Shown: positions 32,801-43,386 of the stretch, one piece after another
Layout: each line of letters begins with the position of its first letter
How positions within the stretch are numbered: the stretch's first letter is position 1
Origin: Periconia sp. R9002
Taxonomy: Eukaryota > Ascomycota > Dothideomycetes > Pleosporales > Periconiaceae
Assembly: GCA_023627715.1 (NCBI GenBank)
Contig: JAMAHW010000054.1
Span: forward strand, 131,501-195,500
Direction of reading: 5' to 3'
Length of the DNA: 64,000 bases
Translations under genes and position numbers: made by a program
The notes under the pieces: model-generated
Told to the model about the DNA's origin: nothing
The model's input: only the letters and a program-made list of their open reading frames with translations
Database searches by the model: none

Positions 32801-34443
32801 CATCTCAGAGAAATCAAGATGAATGATTACGTGCTTCTTATCCCCTCTCTCAGACTTTACAGCATAGAGCATGAACTTGAGACTGGTCGAGTCTGGAACC
32901 GTTGTCAGCTCGCGGGCACGGATCTTGTAATCGAGCTTGATTTCCCTCCAGGTATCCTTGCGACCATGCTTGAGCGAGTACATGATCGTATCAGTGTCGC
33001 CTTCATCATAGACTGCCACAAGGACGGCTCCCTGATCGCCGAATTCATATTTTTGCGCCTCGGTGAGAGCAAGCTCCCATGTCAGTCCAGCGTCATCTGA
33101 TACCCAAAGATCGCCATCGGTATACTTGCGAAGGTAGTCTCCCGTGTTTCCTACGCCCATGACGATACCGGGAGCAGGGCTCGAGAAAACCCGGCCGCTG
33201 TTATGCAGATTCGTGACTGAGTGCAGATGCAGGTTGTCGTCTTTCCCTTTGACTTTCAATGGCTCAAAAGTTCTGCCGTCGTCAAAGCTGACCTGACTCT
33301 TTAGTTTCTTGTCCACTGTGGGGCGTACTGCCTCCTCCGCGTTCTCAACCGTGTTGACGATGACGATGCCCTGGATGTTGGAAATCTTCTCGAAATCCAC
33401 ATAGCCCCTCTCATTCCGGTTCGTGTTTTCAATGTTTTTCGTAAAATACGTCCCGTTGGAATTGCTCGTGTACAAGGAGCCGGTAACGGCATACTTGGAG
33501 GTTACCACATCAACCTGAATGCTGTAGTTTGTAGATTCAAGAATCGTGTATGCATCCTCCTCAAGCTTGCCACCATCAAATTCAGCGTGATGCCAGGTCT
33601 TTGTGTCGTCGGTAACGTAAAGCGCAAGCTCGTTCGAGTGGTCGGATTTCGCGGCCACGACGAAGTGCCCTTTGACAGCCGCCATGTTCGTCATCCCTTG
33701 AACAGTACGCCCAGACGACATCACCGGCTCGTCCTCGGTATCAAAATAATCATCGGAGATCAGCAGCCTGAAGTCTTTCTGTCGAAGAGAGTATTTGCCC
33801 CTTGTGATACACATTATACGGTCGTCCATTTTATCAGTATCCTTCAAAAGAAGTTCAGAACTCTTTGCCCACATGCACATTTTGCGATCGTTGATGAAAG
33901 CTTTCGGTTTCGACTTGAATCCATCGGTGGTGTAGAGTGACTGCAAAGTGTGTTAGCATGAATAATGCTGCCTAGAAATTGCCGGGCGCAACTGACCTGT
34001 CCCAAACACGGCGCGACAAAGCAGTCTTCAATGGTATGGTATAATATCTTTTTGTTATCGGTCGCGTGGAAGCTGAGCGGTTGGCCAAGTGAAGGCGGGT
34101 ATTCCGTCTCGAACTTTGTCCACTTCTCTCCTTGATCATATGTGATCCAATGTGTCCTGTCGCCTAACACTACGGCCACATTGTTATCGAAGGGGCTTTT
34201 CTCGATGCCTAATGTCTTCATGTCGTCTTGCTTCTTCCATGTCTTTCCCGCATCCGCAGACCGCCAGACATCGAGCGAATCGAGCTCCGCAGCCAATGCG
34301 ACATCAGAATCGTCGAAATAGAAGATGTTGACGAGCTCGCTCTCGAATGCCTGCTCCGCGACCAGCGGCTCGTCCTTCTTCGCTGCGCCCAATGACGCGA
34401 GGCCCAATAGGGCGGGCAGCAGTATGCCCTGGGTATATTTCAT
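29833..34443 (-). CDS. VPS10: Vacuolar protein sorting receptor Vps10 (sortilin family)
   Basis: Type I receptor of the late Golgi that sorts carboxypeptidase Y and other vacuolar hydrolases to the endosome and is recycled by retromer. Three exons: 33997-34443, 30558-33940 and 29833-30484 (introns 56 and 73 bp), 1,493 residues, the usual fungal size. A signal peptide (about 1-21) is followed by two luminal Vps10 domains, with Asp-box motifs such as SADAGKTW, SDDAGLTW and TTDGGLSW, each closed by a Cys-rich 10CC segment. The C-terminus has a hydrophobic segment at about 1354-1377 and a second at about 1415-1435, then a Gly/Arg-rich tail ending in acidic residues (GELLGEESEDEV). The second hydrophobic segment is commonly predicted in Pezizomycotina Vps10; its topology is uncertain. 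The adjacent MTD1 gene is on the same strand upstream. Confidence 0.97.
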
Positions 34444-35286
34444 GATGGCATGAAGGGAAATCTCGCTGTGGAGAGAGTTTGGTGACGATAGGCAACGGGA
34501 ACGACAGCTGTCGGCTTCGTCACAGCCTCAAAGCGGAAAGGCTTGGCGTCCTCGAAACGACGATCGCACGCGACTTAGTACCTGGGGCGGCGGAACGAGC
34601 GGGTAGAGTTCAGTGTTGTAGCTAGGCAGATGTCTTGGGTTCGGAAATGTGTAATTCAAATGATGATGTCTAGGAGTAGGTATTACATAGGTATGGGGTT
34701 AGGAAACAGGTGTTAGGAATGGTTACGCGGCTAACTCCCGCCGCACCCCAGCCCTCTAGTCGGCCAACGCGAGATCGCCACTGCCCGCGGGAATCCCAAA
34801 ATAGATACTTGTGCACTACACTCATAAACACTTGTCAGATTTAGACCAGCGACGGCCATTTATTTGAAGCGGATGCCATTATAATCTCTAGCTATTCTAA
34901 ATCTTATCGGGACATATCAGTACTGGCACCGATATATGCAAATCGTAGTCGAAATTCAAGCTGCTCAAGGAGCCATTTCCATTTTCCTCCGAGGAAAGAG
35001 GCGGAAACGACATTATGATATTTGCTTTTCTCTTTCTTCTCTGCCAGAGACATGGATGTGGTTTTCCATCATTGCTGTGAAGATCCTGACGTTATATCGA
35101 ATACAATATAGCCGGAAGCAGTCAAGAGCTGACGCGGAACGGTACCGCGCATGTGAGCTATTCGCATATGCCCCGAAACATGTTTTCCAGGGACAGGGAA
35201 ACCAAGACGTTGTTCTACTGTGAAAGTGGATTTATCATTTCTAAATGGGTATCAAAATTGTAACTTTTGGTGCGGAATTCGTCTTT
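34444..35286. promoter_or_regulatory. VPS10 promoter region / MTD1 3' region
   Basis: 843 bp between two minus-strand genes; the part next to 34443 is the VPS10 promoter and leader. No coding segment is seen; the plus-strand ORF at 34936-35223 has no recognisable content. Confidence 0.45.
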
Positions 35287-36391
35287 TCATGCAGTGGCCT
35301 GTGTGGCCTTTTCTTCTGTTGGCTTTTCGGACGTCTCAGTTGCGGCTTCAATCTTGTTCTGGACGATACGCTATTGAATGTAAGTCTTCGTCGCAAAGTG
35401 GGTAACCATTCGATGCTTACCAGCAAGTTTCGAAGAAGAACCACAATCGTCACCTTACCAATTGCGGGCACGTAAATCGACGCCTTCTCTTTGACTTCGG
35501 GTGTAAAGTTGCGCTCGCTCGAGAAATTGATGCACACCGCACCATCCCTAAGCTTCTCCAATGGGACCTTGTATTTGTCTCCAGGCACTCCGCTAATGAC
35601 AACGTCGCTCAACGGCAAACAGTCGTTGATTGTCCAGCCAGGTTTCTCGCTGACCTCGTGTCTCTTCTTCCGTAGGCCCTCACCTCTTGTGAACTCCTGC
35701 ACATCATTTATGTCCACACTGTACACGCAAGCACCATCGTTGGCTAGCAGAGCGGCCAGCGGTCTACCGACAACCTCACTGCGGTTGATCACGGTGATGG
35801 TGCGCCCATGCAACCTGTTTCCATAGGCTAGAATTGTATTGTAGATCCTCAAGTACTCCAAAATCTTGATGACGGCGAGCGGCGTGCAAGGTAGAATGCT
35901 CTTCTTGGTATTTGCATCGTCGAGGAAGCGGATGTTCTGGTACATGTTGAAGATGTAGCGATGCGAGAGGCCTTCGACGTCCTTGTCAATGGACACGATC
36001 TGCTGGAGATACTGGTCCTGACGGTTGCCGAAGATGGGGTAGTATACAATGATGCCATCCACGGCCGAGTCATTGTTCGCATCGATGATGGCATCTTCGA
36101 GAAGTTCACGGTCGATTTCGCGGAGCTCGAACGCGAAGCCACTGTTGATGGGTCAATGCTGACTCTCGAGGACACGTCGCTACAATCAACAGTTGAGCAT
36201 GCTCACTTTTCGTTGGCCGTCTTGCCAGTCCACTCTGCGTAGACTTTGGCGGCGGGATCGGAGGACGAGAGGAAGCCAACGAGCAACGGCTTTCGGTCGA
36301 TCTTCTTCAGGCCATCGTGGACTTCGGCGAGGAGGTTTTTGGCAATGTTGTTTGCGAGGACGACCTTGCAGTTGGGCTTGTCGTCGGCCAT
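35287..36391 (-). CDS. MTD1: Methylenetetrahydrofolate dehydrogenase (NAD+), cytosolic Mtd1
   Basis: Monofunctional NAD-dependent 5,10-methylene-THF dehydrogenase, feeding cytosolic one-carbon units to purine synthesis. Exons are 36207-36391, 35421-36141 and 35287-35370 (329 residues, close to 320 in yeast). Characteristic blocks: PLLVGFLSSSDPAAKVYAEW, GIIVYYPIFGNRQDQYLQQ, KSILPCTPLAVIKILEYL, the Rossmann stretch VINRSEVVGRPLAALLANDG and the end IYVPAIGKVTIVVLLRNLLR. The last exon is short and adds a Lys/Glu/Thr/Ala-rich tail. It is divergent from MMS19 with 499 bp between start codons. Confidence 0.96.
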
Positions 36392-36890
36392 GGTGGGGCG
36401 AGGCGGGGTGAATGTATGGGGGGGAGAAGGATGGAGTCAAGGGGGAAGAGGAAGGAAGGAGGTAGGTATGTGGGTGTGGGTAGATACGATGGAAGAAAAT
36501 GCTGGCTAGTTGGCTAATTTATCAATCCATCAATCCTTCTTCTCACCCCCGTCTGATGACAAGTGCCGTGAAGTATCCACGCTCCCGAATATAAAAATAT
36601 CAAAACCGCATCGCTATCCTCGACTTTTTTTTCGAGCCCCACACTTCCGACATCGGCTGGCCAATCAGCACCCCGCCATTGTTTCGTCATTGCCCCTCGC
36701 TAGTCCACTCGCCGGGTGGTACATACTACACCAAGATGCGCGTGCAAATGTCGTGTGTGAAAAGGTCGACTTAGACAACACATGAATCTTTGGCTCCCCA
36801 CCCTCGCCGTTCACTCTGCCACATAGCAGCCCCGAAAACAGGCCCCGACAACGAACCTGGAAGTTGCTCCGTCAAACCGAAAGCGTGAGC
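36392..36890. promoter_or_regulatory. Shared promoter region MTD1/MMS19
   Basis: 499 bp between divergent start codons; the MTD1 side is G/A-rich on the plus strand (36410-36480), which is a C/T-rich leader for MTD1. No specific factor site could be assigned. Confidence 0.55.
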
Positions 36891-39800
36891 ATGTCCGACA
36901 TCCAGCAGTATCTGCTGGACTATGACCGGAACAAGAACGAGGCCAGCGCGACTGCACAAAAGAGCGCGACGCGTACGTTTCTCTCAAACATATATGCAAA
37001 GGACTCAGCAATTGACGCTGTTATAGGGCTGAGCGATGGCAACCTGAAGCTCCTGACGCTCATTGAAGAGCTCGGCGAGTACCTCAACAGCGAAGATGGA
37101 GCAACCAGGTCCAAGAGTGAGTCTCACCCGTGGAATTGCTTCCTGAGTTTTTCTGATCTCTCCAGCCATGGCCTTTCTCGCCGAGGTTCTTGCTCTTGTC
37201 CCCCCAAAGGTGCTCTCGCTCCAGCAAAGTACGTTGTTTCGACTCGCATGAATACCGAAACGAACAAGACTGAGGCCCCGTAGGAAATCTACTCTGCGAA
37301 TTCCTCCTGTCGCGTACCGAAGACAACGAAGGTCTGGGATCGTGTGCAAAAGGACTGATCGCTCTTGAAGAGCGTGGGAAATGGGATGCAGAGACAGTTC
37401 AGAAAATAATAGAGACGTCTGTCTCCTTATCCATCCCCAGTTGCAACGGGACGAGCAGCTCACATAAACAGGCTACTTGCGAATACCACTCCCCTCAAGG
37501 CTCATAGCAAACAAAGCGATCGGTACTCTGTTCTGCGGCTCGTGGATATCCTCGTGGCGAAATACCGTGACGGTAAGGGAATTTGTTGCTATAAAGGACC
37601 ATCTCTGACTGGTTTCAGCCCTGCGAGACTTACACGAGTCGAGCCCTGATTTTTTGGCGCGGTTTATCGCGTATTTTGATGGCGAGAAAGACCCGCGCAA
37701 TCTAATGATGGTATTTTCTATCTTGAAAGTCCCTATGACGGAATGGACCATTGGTGCAGATGCTCAGGTACGAAGTGTGGAGGTTAAACGTGGGGAGGAG
37801 AACTGACAATGATCAGGATCTCTTCGAGGCGGTCTTCAACTACTTCCCCATCACATTCAGGCCACCCCCGAACGACCCATATGGCATAACCGCGCAGGAC
37901 CTCAAAGACCGGCTGAGAGAGTGCATAGCGTCGTCCTCAGAGTTCGCGCCGTATGCGTTCCCGGCCCTCTTGGAAAAGCTTGATACGCAACACGCAAATA
38001 CTAAAGTAAGTCGTCTAACTCTTCACCAGTGAATACGCTGACTTGGAAAAGCATGACGTGCTCCAAACCATCATATCAGCGGCAACTGAATATGGCCCCC
38101 AGACCATGTCGCTCTATTCGATTACCTTGTGGGATGCACTCAAGTATGAGATCTTGAGCTCCCCACCACCACCAGAGGATAGTCTTGCGGAAGAAGCACT
38201 CAATGGGCTGGCGGCAATTGCGAGAACGCTTTCTCGAGGAACTGAAAAGCCACTCGATGCGTACCTCAAGCCAATTATCAAGGAATGCAACGAACATCTG
38301 GAGGATGCGCCCACCAAGCAATCACAAGCAGCCGCAAGCATCTTGCACAAAATCGCAACAGTATCCTCCGAAGTCATCAATACCCTTTTAGCGGGTGTAC
38401 TACCCCGGTTGTTCACATTGTACCAAACCGCTGAAACCATGGCCAAACGTAGAGGGCTTTTGGAAGTCTTTGTACAGCTTATCAAGGCAGACGTCGAAGT
38501 CTATGGGGACTGGCGGTCAGTGGGCACAGCAGGAGAACAGTCGGGGGGTAATGCACTAATTCAGTTGCGTGAGCAAGCCCTTGGAACATTGCTGAGCGGC
38601 TTGGAAACAGCACCCGTCAGCGGAGTGTCGTTCCGTTTAGTCTGCTTAGACGGTTTGGTACAATTGTCAAAGACTCGCGGCTTGCTCACCGACGAGGACA
38701 TTGGCAAAATCATACAGCTTTTTCACAATATTGTCATCAACGAGGAGTCATTCGGAAAAGACGAAATTAAAGAAGCCGCCATTAACGGACTCGTAGAGGT
38801 AGCCCATCAAAAACCTCAGGTTGTTATCGACAAAGCCTTCCCCGCGTTCATGGCACAGCTCCCAGACACAGATGCGGATGGGGCACAAGGCCATCTTACT
38901 GTGCTGGAGGCTTTTGCGAAATTTGCAAACGAAGAGCAAGTGTTCAACACTGTAATGCTGAGGCTGAAGAACAAATTCTCTTCTGCAGTCTCACAAAACG
39001 CATCTTCTGCATACATTGTTGCATTGCTCTCTGCGATGCTTTACGCTTTTTCCAGAGGCGTGCACAAGCTGGAGCAAAACCCGCAATCCATGTACTACCA
39101 GGACATTGCACTTCCGTTGCTGAAAAGAACTTCAAGCACCGACTCATCGCATCCAAAAGCGTTCGACGATGCAAATACTCTTGATTTGGTTGGGAGGATA
39201 TGCAATATGGCAGTCAAGTCGCAGGTGGCCGAGAATCAGCAGGAAATTTCCGATCAGGTATTCGTTCTGTTCCGAGACGCACCTCAAGCTGAACTACCAC
39301 CGTTCAACCTGGATGCGTCCCCAGAATTGAACAAGACCATGATTGTCTCTACTCACCTTCTCGCTTCCCTTCGCAAAGAGACAAGATTGCCCTGTGAGAT
39401 TGAGCTCTTGATTTCTTCGCTAGCAAACTACACACAGCAAACCAGTCTTTCACCTCCGGTTCGCTCTGCCTCTCTCCGTCAACTATCTCTAGTCATAAAC
39501 AAATTCCTCACCACCTCCGAGTTGAAGACATGCATGGATCCACTGATTGACTCACCATTCGAGCTTTTTAACCCTGAAAAACTCGATCCCCTGCGGATAA
39601 GATTGATATTTGCTTGTCTCAAGGGTATCCTCTTGCGGAGTAGCCCCGTTCTGGCAAAACTCTATCCTCCGCTCCTAGAGTTCCTTTCGCATCCCAAGTA
39701 TGGGACGATAGTTGCTCATGGTTTTAGTACGCTCTTACAACCCGATGACCTCCTGACGAAAGAGAACTATTGTCAGATCTCAGGATTGCACAAGCAAAAG

Positions 39801-40319
39801 TCTTTTGCACTGCTTGTGCCTAACATCACGGAATCGTTCCGCCAAGCAAGCCCGGAAACCAAGTCGAACTATCTCATCGCTCTCAGCGGAGTGCTAAAAT
39901 GGATGCCGTTCGACATCGTCATGGAGGAGGTTGATAAACTGGTGCTTTTGCTTCTGCAGAGCCTCGATCTCAAGGGCGAAGATCTCGTCAAAGAAGCTAC
40001 TATTGCGACTTTGACGTCCACTCTTACGGAGAGGTCGAACGTCATCGAAGAACACGTGGGGAGCCTTATAACACGCTTGCTGGCAAACTCGGTCGCAGGC
40101 GGAGAAATGAGCGCACCGCCTCGGGTCCGAGCTGCTGCGCTCAAATGTCTGGCACTGGTACCGGATCAGTTGAAGTTGGAGGTTGTACTTCCATATCGAA
40201 GACAAGTGTGCAAGAAGTTGATATCATCATTGGATGATCGCAAGAGAGAAGTCCGGACTGCTGCCGTCAAGTGCCGCGCACGATGGTTAGAAGTGGATGA
40301 AGTGGAAGATGATGACTGA
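36891..40319 (+). CDS. MMS19: MMS19 nucleotide excision repair / cytosolic Fe-S targeting protein
   Basis: HEAT-repeat adaptor of the cytosolic Fe-S targeting complex (with Cia1/Cia2) that supplies clusters to XPD/Rad3, DNA polymerases and helicases. Seven exons: 36891-37116, 37166-37228, 37284-37416, 37472-37572, 37619-37767, 37817-38005 and 38052-40319; 1,042 residues. Each junction restores family sequence: AFLAEVLALVPPKVLSLQQ|RNLLCEFLLSR, KYRD|ALRDLHE and AQ|DLFEAVFNYFPITFRPP. The N-terminal Dos2-type domain ends in PPPNDPYGITAQDLKDRLR; the C-terminal HEAT domain includes VNKLL-like helices and ends LISSLDDRKREVRTAAVKCR followed by an acidic tail. Intron 37417-37471 has a weak GTCTGT donor but no other choice keeps both frame and homology. 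The start at 36891 is chosen over an in-frame Met nine codons upstream. Confidence 0.95.
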
Positions 40320-41459
40320 AATAGCACTAACAAGTGTGAAGAAGGCCCTCAACCATTTCGTCCGTCACCGGACGGGTAGTTAATGTAATACCATCTTGAA
40401 TTGACTTGCAAAACACCTTTCACCAATGGCCCATTACTTCAATGTTCATTAGTCAATCGAGTGAGGTACGATGATGAAAACCGAGATATTCTGACACAGC
40501 TCTAGCCCGTACGTTTCTCATCCCATTGCGGTCTAGACTTATTAGTAGGAACCCCAGCAATCCTTGCGTGAAAGTTTACTAATTTAGGACTGACGAATTT
40601 AGTGTGATGTCATATTTGTAGACGTTGATTATGGGGTGTGTCATAGACTAGGGCGGGCCGGAGGAACGTATCCGCCGACGTATGAGTTCGGGAGAAGTGG
40701 CCGATCAATGCTATCCAATTATCCCAGGAAGAAACGAACTACTCCTGGATGCGTATTTTCAAGTTCGTCATTGATTTTGAGTTTCTAGTAAGTAGGATGC
40801 TAGTCCCTACAACGCGTACATTGGTGGATGTAAAGACTCTCATTGCTCATCATCGAATCACGGCCAAAACTATGAGTGTGTACAACCTGGTGACCATCTT
40901 GAAGTCTACGAGATCGAATGACGCATGGAACGCTCCATTACCATTGACCTTTTCAGCGGCTTACTACAGAGGGATGACATGTCGGGCCGCGATAATTTGG
41001 GACGCCTAGAGTCTTTGGAGAGACCGATCAACCAGATCTTTAGATCTTGCTCTGTCCGTTAGCGATTCTTCTAGGGCGAAATCGTCATATCCCGCTGTCA
41101 CCCCTCTGTAACCCGTAAGTTAGTAACTGCTACTACCTAATACTCGTCACCAATGAATGAAGAGCTGGAGTTTGAACGAGGGTCCACATATCGGGGGCCT
41201 AGCTCATCTAAATCGCGAAGATCGTAGGCTCCCGCGTGGTACCTGTGTTCCAAGTCTACCAGGAATTATTCATGACGTCCAGCATTTAAGTCCGCAATTG
41301 CGTATTACCACGAGATCACAGAAGGTCATGCTATCTTCTAACCTTTCATACAAAATTGATTGACGCAACTCCGTTCCACCTACGCAAATCACCTACGTAT
41401 AACAACGCCTCCAAACGTATATAAAGAGTACTTTCTTCATCCTCCAACCGCACACCACA
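40320..41459. other. MMS19 3' region and upstream region of the small gene at 41460
   Basis: 1.1 kb with no recognisable coding segment. A TATATAAA box sits at its right end. Confidence 0.45.
41418..41425 (+). promoter_or_regulatory. TATA box before the small gene at 41460
   Basis: TATATAAA, only 35-42 bp before the first ATG. With TATA-to-start distances usual in fungi, transcripts may begin very close to, or after, this ATG. Confidence 0.6.
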
Positions 41460-41876
41460 ATGAGTCTCAGAACCCTCAATCTCAACAAACTCCTCACTAC
41501 AAACACTCTTCGTACTACTCCTCGATTCTTCACCACCACATCTACAGCCATGGCCACCAACTCGTACGGACAGGGAGAATCCCACGCTACCGGCGAATCC
41601 AAAGTCCCCGGCTCTGTTCAGGAGAAAGTCCCCAAGGGAGTTGAGACATCACTCCCCAACTCTGTATGTCTTGCTGCTCCTCACTCTTTACATGAGGCAG
41701 TTTTTTTCTGACTAGATGATTAGGTCCATGACACGGGCGACAAGGACAGGAAGACACATGCTAAGAACGACGGCGAGGACTCGATTGTGCCCAAGAAGAT
41801 CCAGGAGATAGTCCCTGAGAGCGTTGAGCGCGCATTGCCCGACTCCATCCACAACACTGGCGATAGCAAGAAATAA
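41460..41876 (+). CDS. Small hydrophilic protein with duplicated motif, possible mitochondrial presequence
   Basis: Not recognised. Two exons (41460-41663, 41724-41876; GTATGT donor, TAG acceptor) give 118 residues. Residues 1-30 are rich in Arg/Thr/Ser/Leu without acids (MSLRTLNLNKLLTTNTLRTT), like a mitochondrial targeting sequence. A second Met at residue 31 starts a fully hydrophilic part. The hydrophilic part contains two copies of one motif: QEKVPKGVETSLPNSVHDTG (split by the intron) and QEIVPESVERALPDSIHNTG. No hydrophobic core follows, so the mature protein is probably soluble and perhaps disordered, reminiscent of small stress or LEA-like proteins; this is inference only. Confidence 0.72.
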
Positions 41877-42203
41877 GTTATTACTCCAGGAGAGTGATTG
41901 ACGAAAGTTTTTATCATGACAATTGTCTTATATGTATAATATCAACGATCAAATGGAAGAATGTACCAATAAGTTTGACTGTTTTCATCCTACCAAGTCT
42001 GCTTTGCTCTTTGGAATGTTGAGTGATTTGAAGACGAAGAAGTCGGATATTGCCCACTTTTGACAATTGGCCAAATGCTATGCTTCATTCAAATTGATCA
42101 TCAAGTTATTCACGATCTGTTCAACAGGTATTTGGTCATCAAAGTATATTGAATTGACGTTGAATCTTAGACCAGACCAAACCAAACCAAAACCTCTCTC
42201 CTT
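41877..42203. other. Convergent 3' region
   Basis: 327 bp between facing stop codons of the small gene and the secreted orphan. No gene; ordinary AT-rich 3' sequence. Confidence 0.5.
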
Positions 42204-42815
42204 TCACTCTTCAACCTCCTCATAACAAGTCGAATCCCTCCCAAACTCATGTTCCGCCCCACCCTCCACGCACCAAGCCTGTAACTCCGCATTCGAGCAC
42301 CCCTCCGGCGTCCTCGTATTTTTCCGTCTCCAGAACAACGCCACTACATCCTCCTCCCCCTCACTCCCAACAGTACAAAAATACCACGTCCCCGTTTCAA
42401 GATACACCGTTGCCGGCCAATCCGCAACCTCAAATCCAGGGTACCCCTCTCCGCCCCTCACCAACTGCACCTGGGAGTTATCCTCGCCGGGAGATTGCAG
42501 GTTTGTCGCCCACGCTACTCCCTCATCTTCATCGCTAAGGATCTGGCTCGTCCTTGCTGCAAATGTTTCCGCGGTCCCGTTTTCGTAGAAGATTAAGCCG
42601 GAGGCACGGTTTGGTGTTAGGATGATTGGGAGGGTGGTGGTGGTGGAGGAGAGGGGAGGGGAGGTTAGGGACCAGTTTGAGAGGTGAGCAAGGGGGGTAT
42701 CGGGGGGGATTATGGCGAGGATGTTGAAGAGGGGTTTTTTGGCCGTTGGAGGGAGTTGTTGGTGTGTGAGGGCTGGGAGCAGGAAGAGGGAGAATACGGA
42801 GGGGACGATGTACAT
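42204..42815 (-). CDS. Small secreted protein of unknown function
   Basis: Not recognised. An intronless 203-codon ORF starts with a signal peptide (MYIVPSVFSLFLLPALTHQQ, cut near 19-20). The mature part of about 184 residues has four cysteines, all in the last third (YFCTV, EGCSNA, AWCVEG, STCYEE), enough for two disulfides. It has an acidic C-terminus and several aromatic residues, and no membrane segment. Codon use looks coding (a long open frame, C/T-rich on the other strand). Small size, secretion and lack of recognisable family fit the wide class of fungal secreted or effector-like proteins, but no function is implied. It is divergent from TAF2. Confidence 0.62.
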   Translation of the reverse strand: MYIVPSVFSLFLLPALTHQQLPPTAKKPLFNILAIIPPDTPLAHLSNWSLTSPPLSSTTTTLPIILTPNRASGLIFYENGTAETFAARTSQILSDEDEGVAWATNLQSPGEDNSQVQLVRGGEGYPGFEVADWPATVYLETGTWYFCTVGSEGEEDVVALFWRRKNTRTPEGCSNAELQAWCVEGGAEHEFGRDSTCYEEVEE

Positions 42816-43386
42816 AGCGTTTGTTCAATGTTGGTGCAAAGAGAAAAAGATGGGGAATAGTTTGAGCAGGTGCTTGAGGTGAAGCATGGTTAGTGCATGT
42901 TATATGGCATTTTGACAGGCGGTCATTGTTAATTTGGAGTACGAAGAGAGACAGGGATAGACGAGGCGGGGTTGGAAGGATTGTACGTGAAGTGTTGAGT
43001 AACGTATAAGTTGGAGTATGAGGATTGGCTGCGTTTATGTCGCTATAAGGATGATGCCGCGTTGAAATTGAGATGTCACAGTTAGTCTGGTGCCAGAATA
43101 GTAAATAATTGATGTGCTTCGACCAATTTCAATTCACAAGAAATCGCCAGTGATGTCGGATGGTTCGGGACGCGAGAGTGAAAGACAGATGGCAGGTCCG
43201 TGCATGCGTCTAGCACGTGACCGCGTCATGCGCTGCCGATGTTTACCCGATCCTGCGGCCAGAGCTTCCGCCTTCTACGTTTAACCACCCCCAACGCTTT
43301 TGCGGTCACAACTCCACCTTTCCTGAGACGCACACTCTTCCGGCTGCTGCAGGTCTCGCCTGCATTGTCCGCTACATCTGCCCAAG
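42816..43386. promoter_or_regulatory. Shared upstream region of secreted orphan and TAF2
   Basis: 571 bp between divergent start codons. The TAF2 side (43260-43386) is C/T-rich, as expected of its leader. No specific site assigned. Confidence 0.5.
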
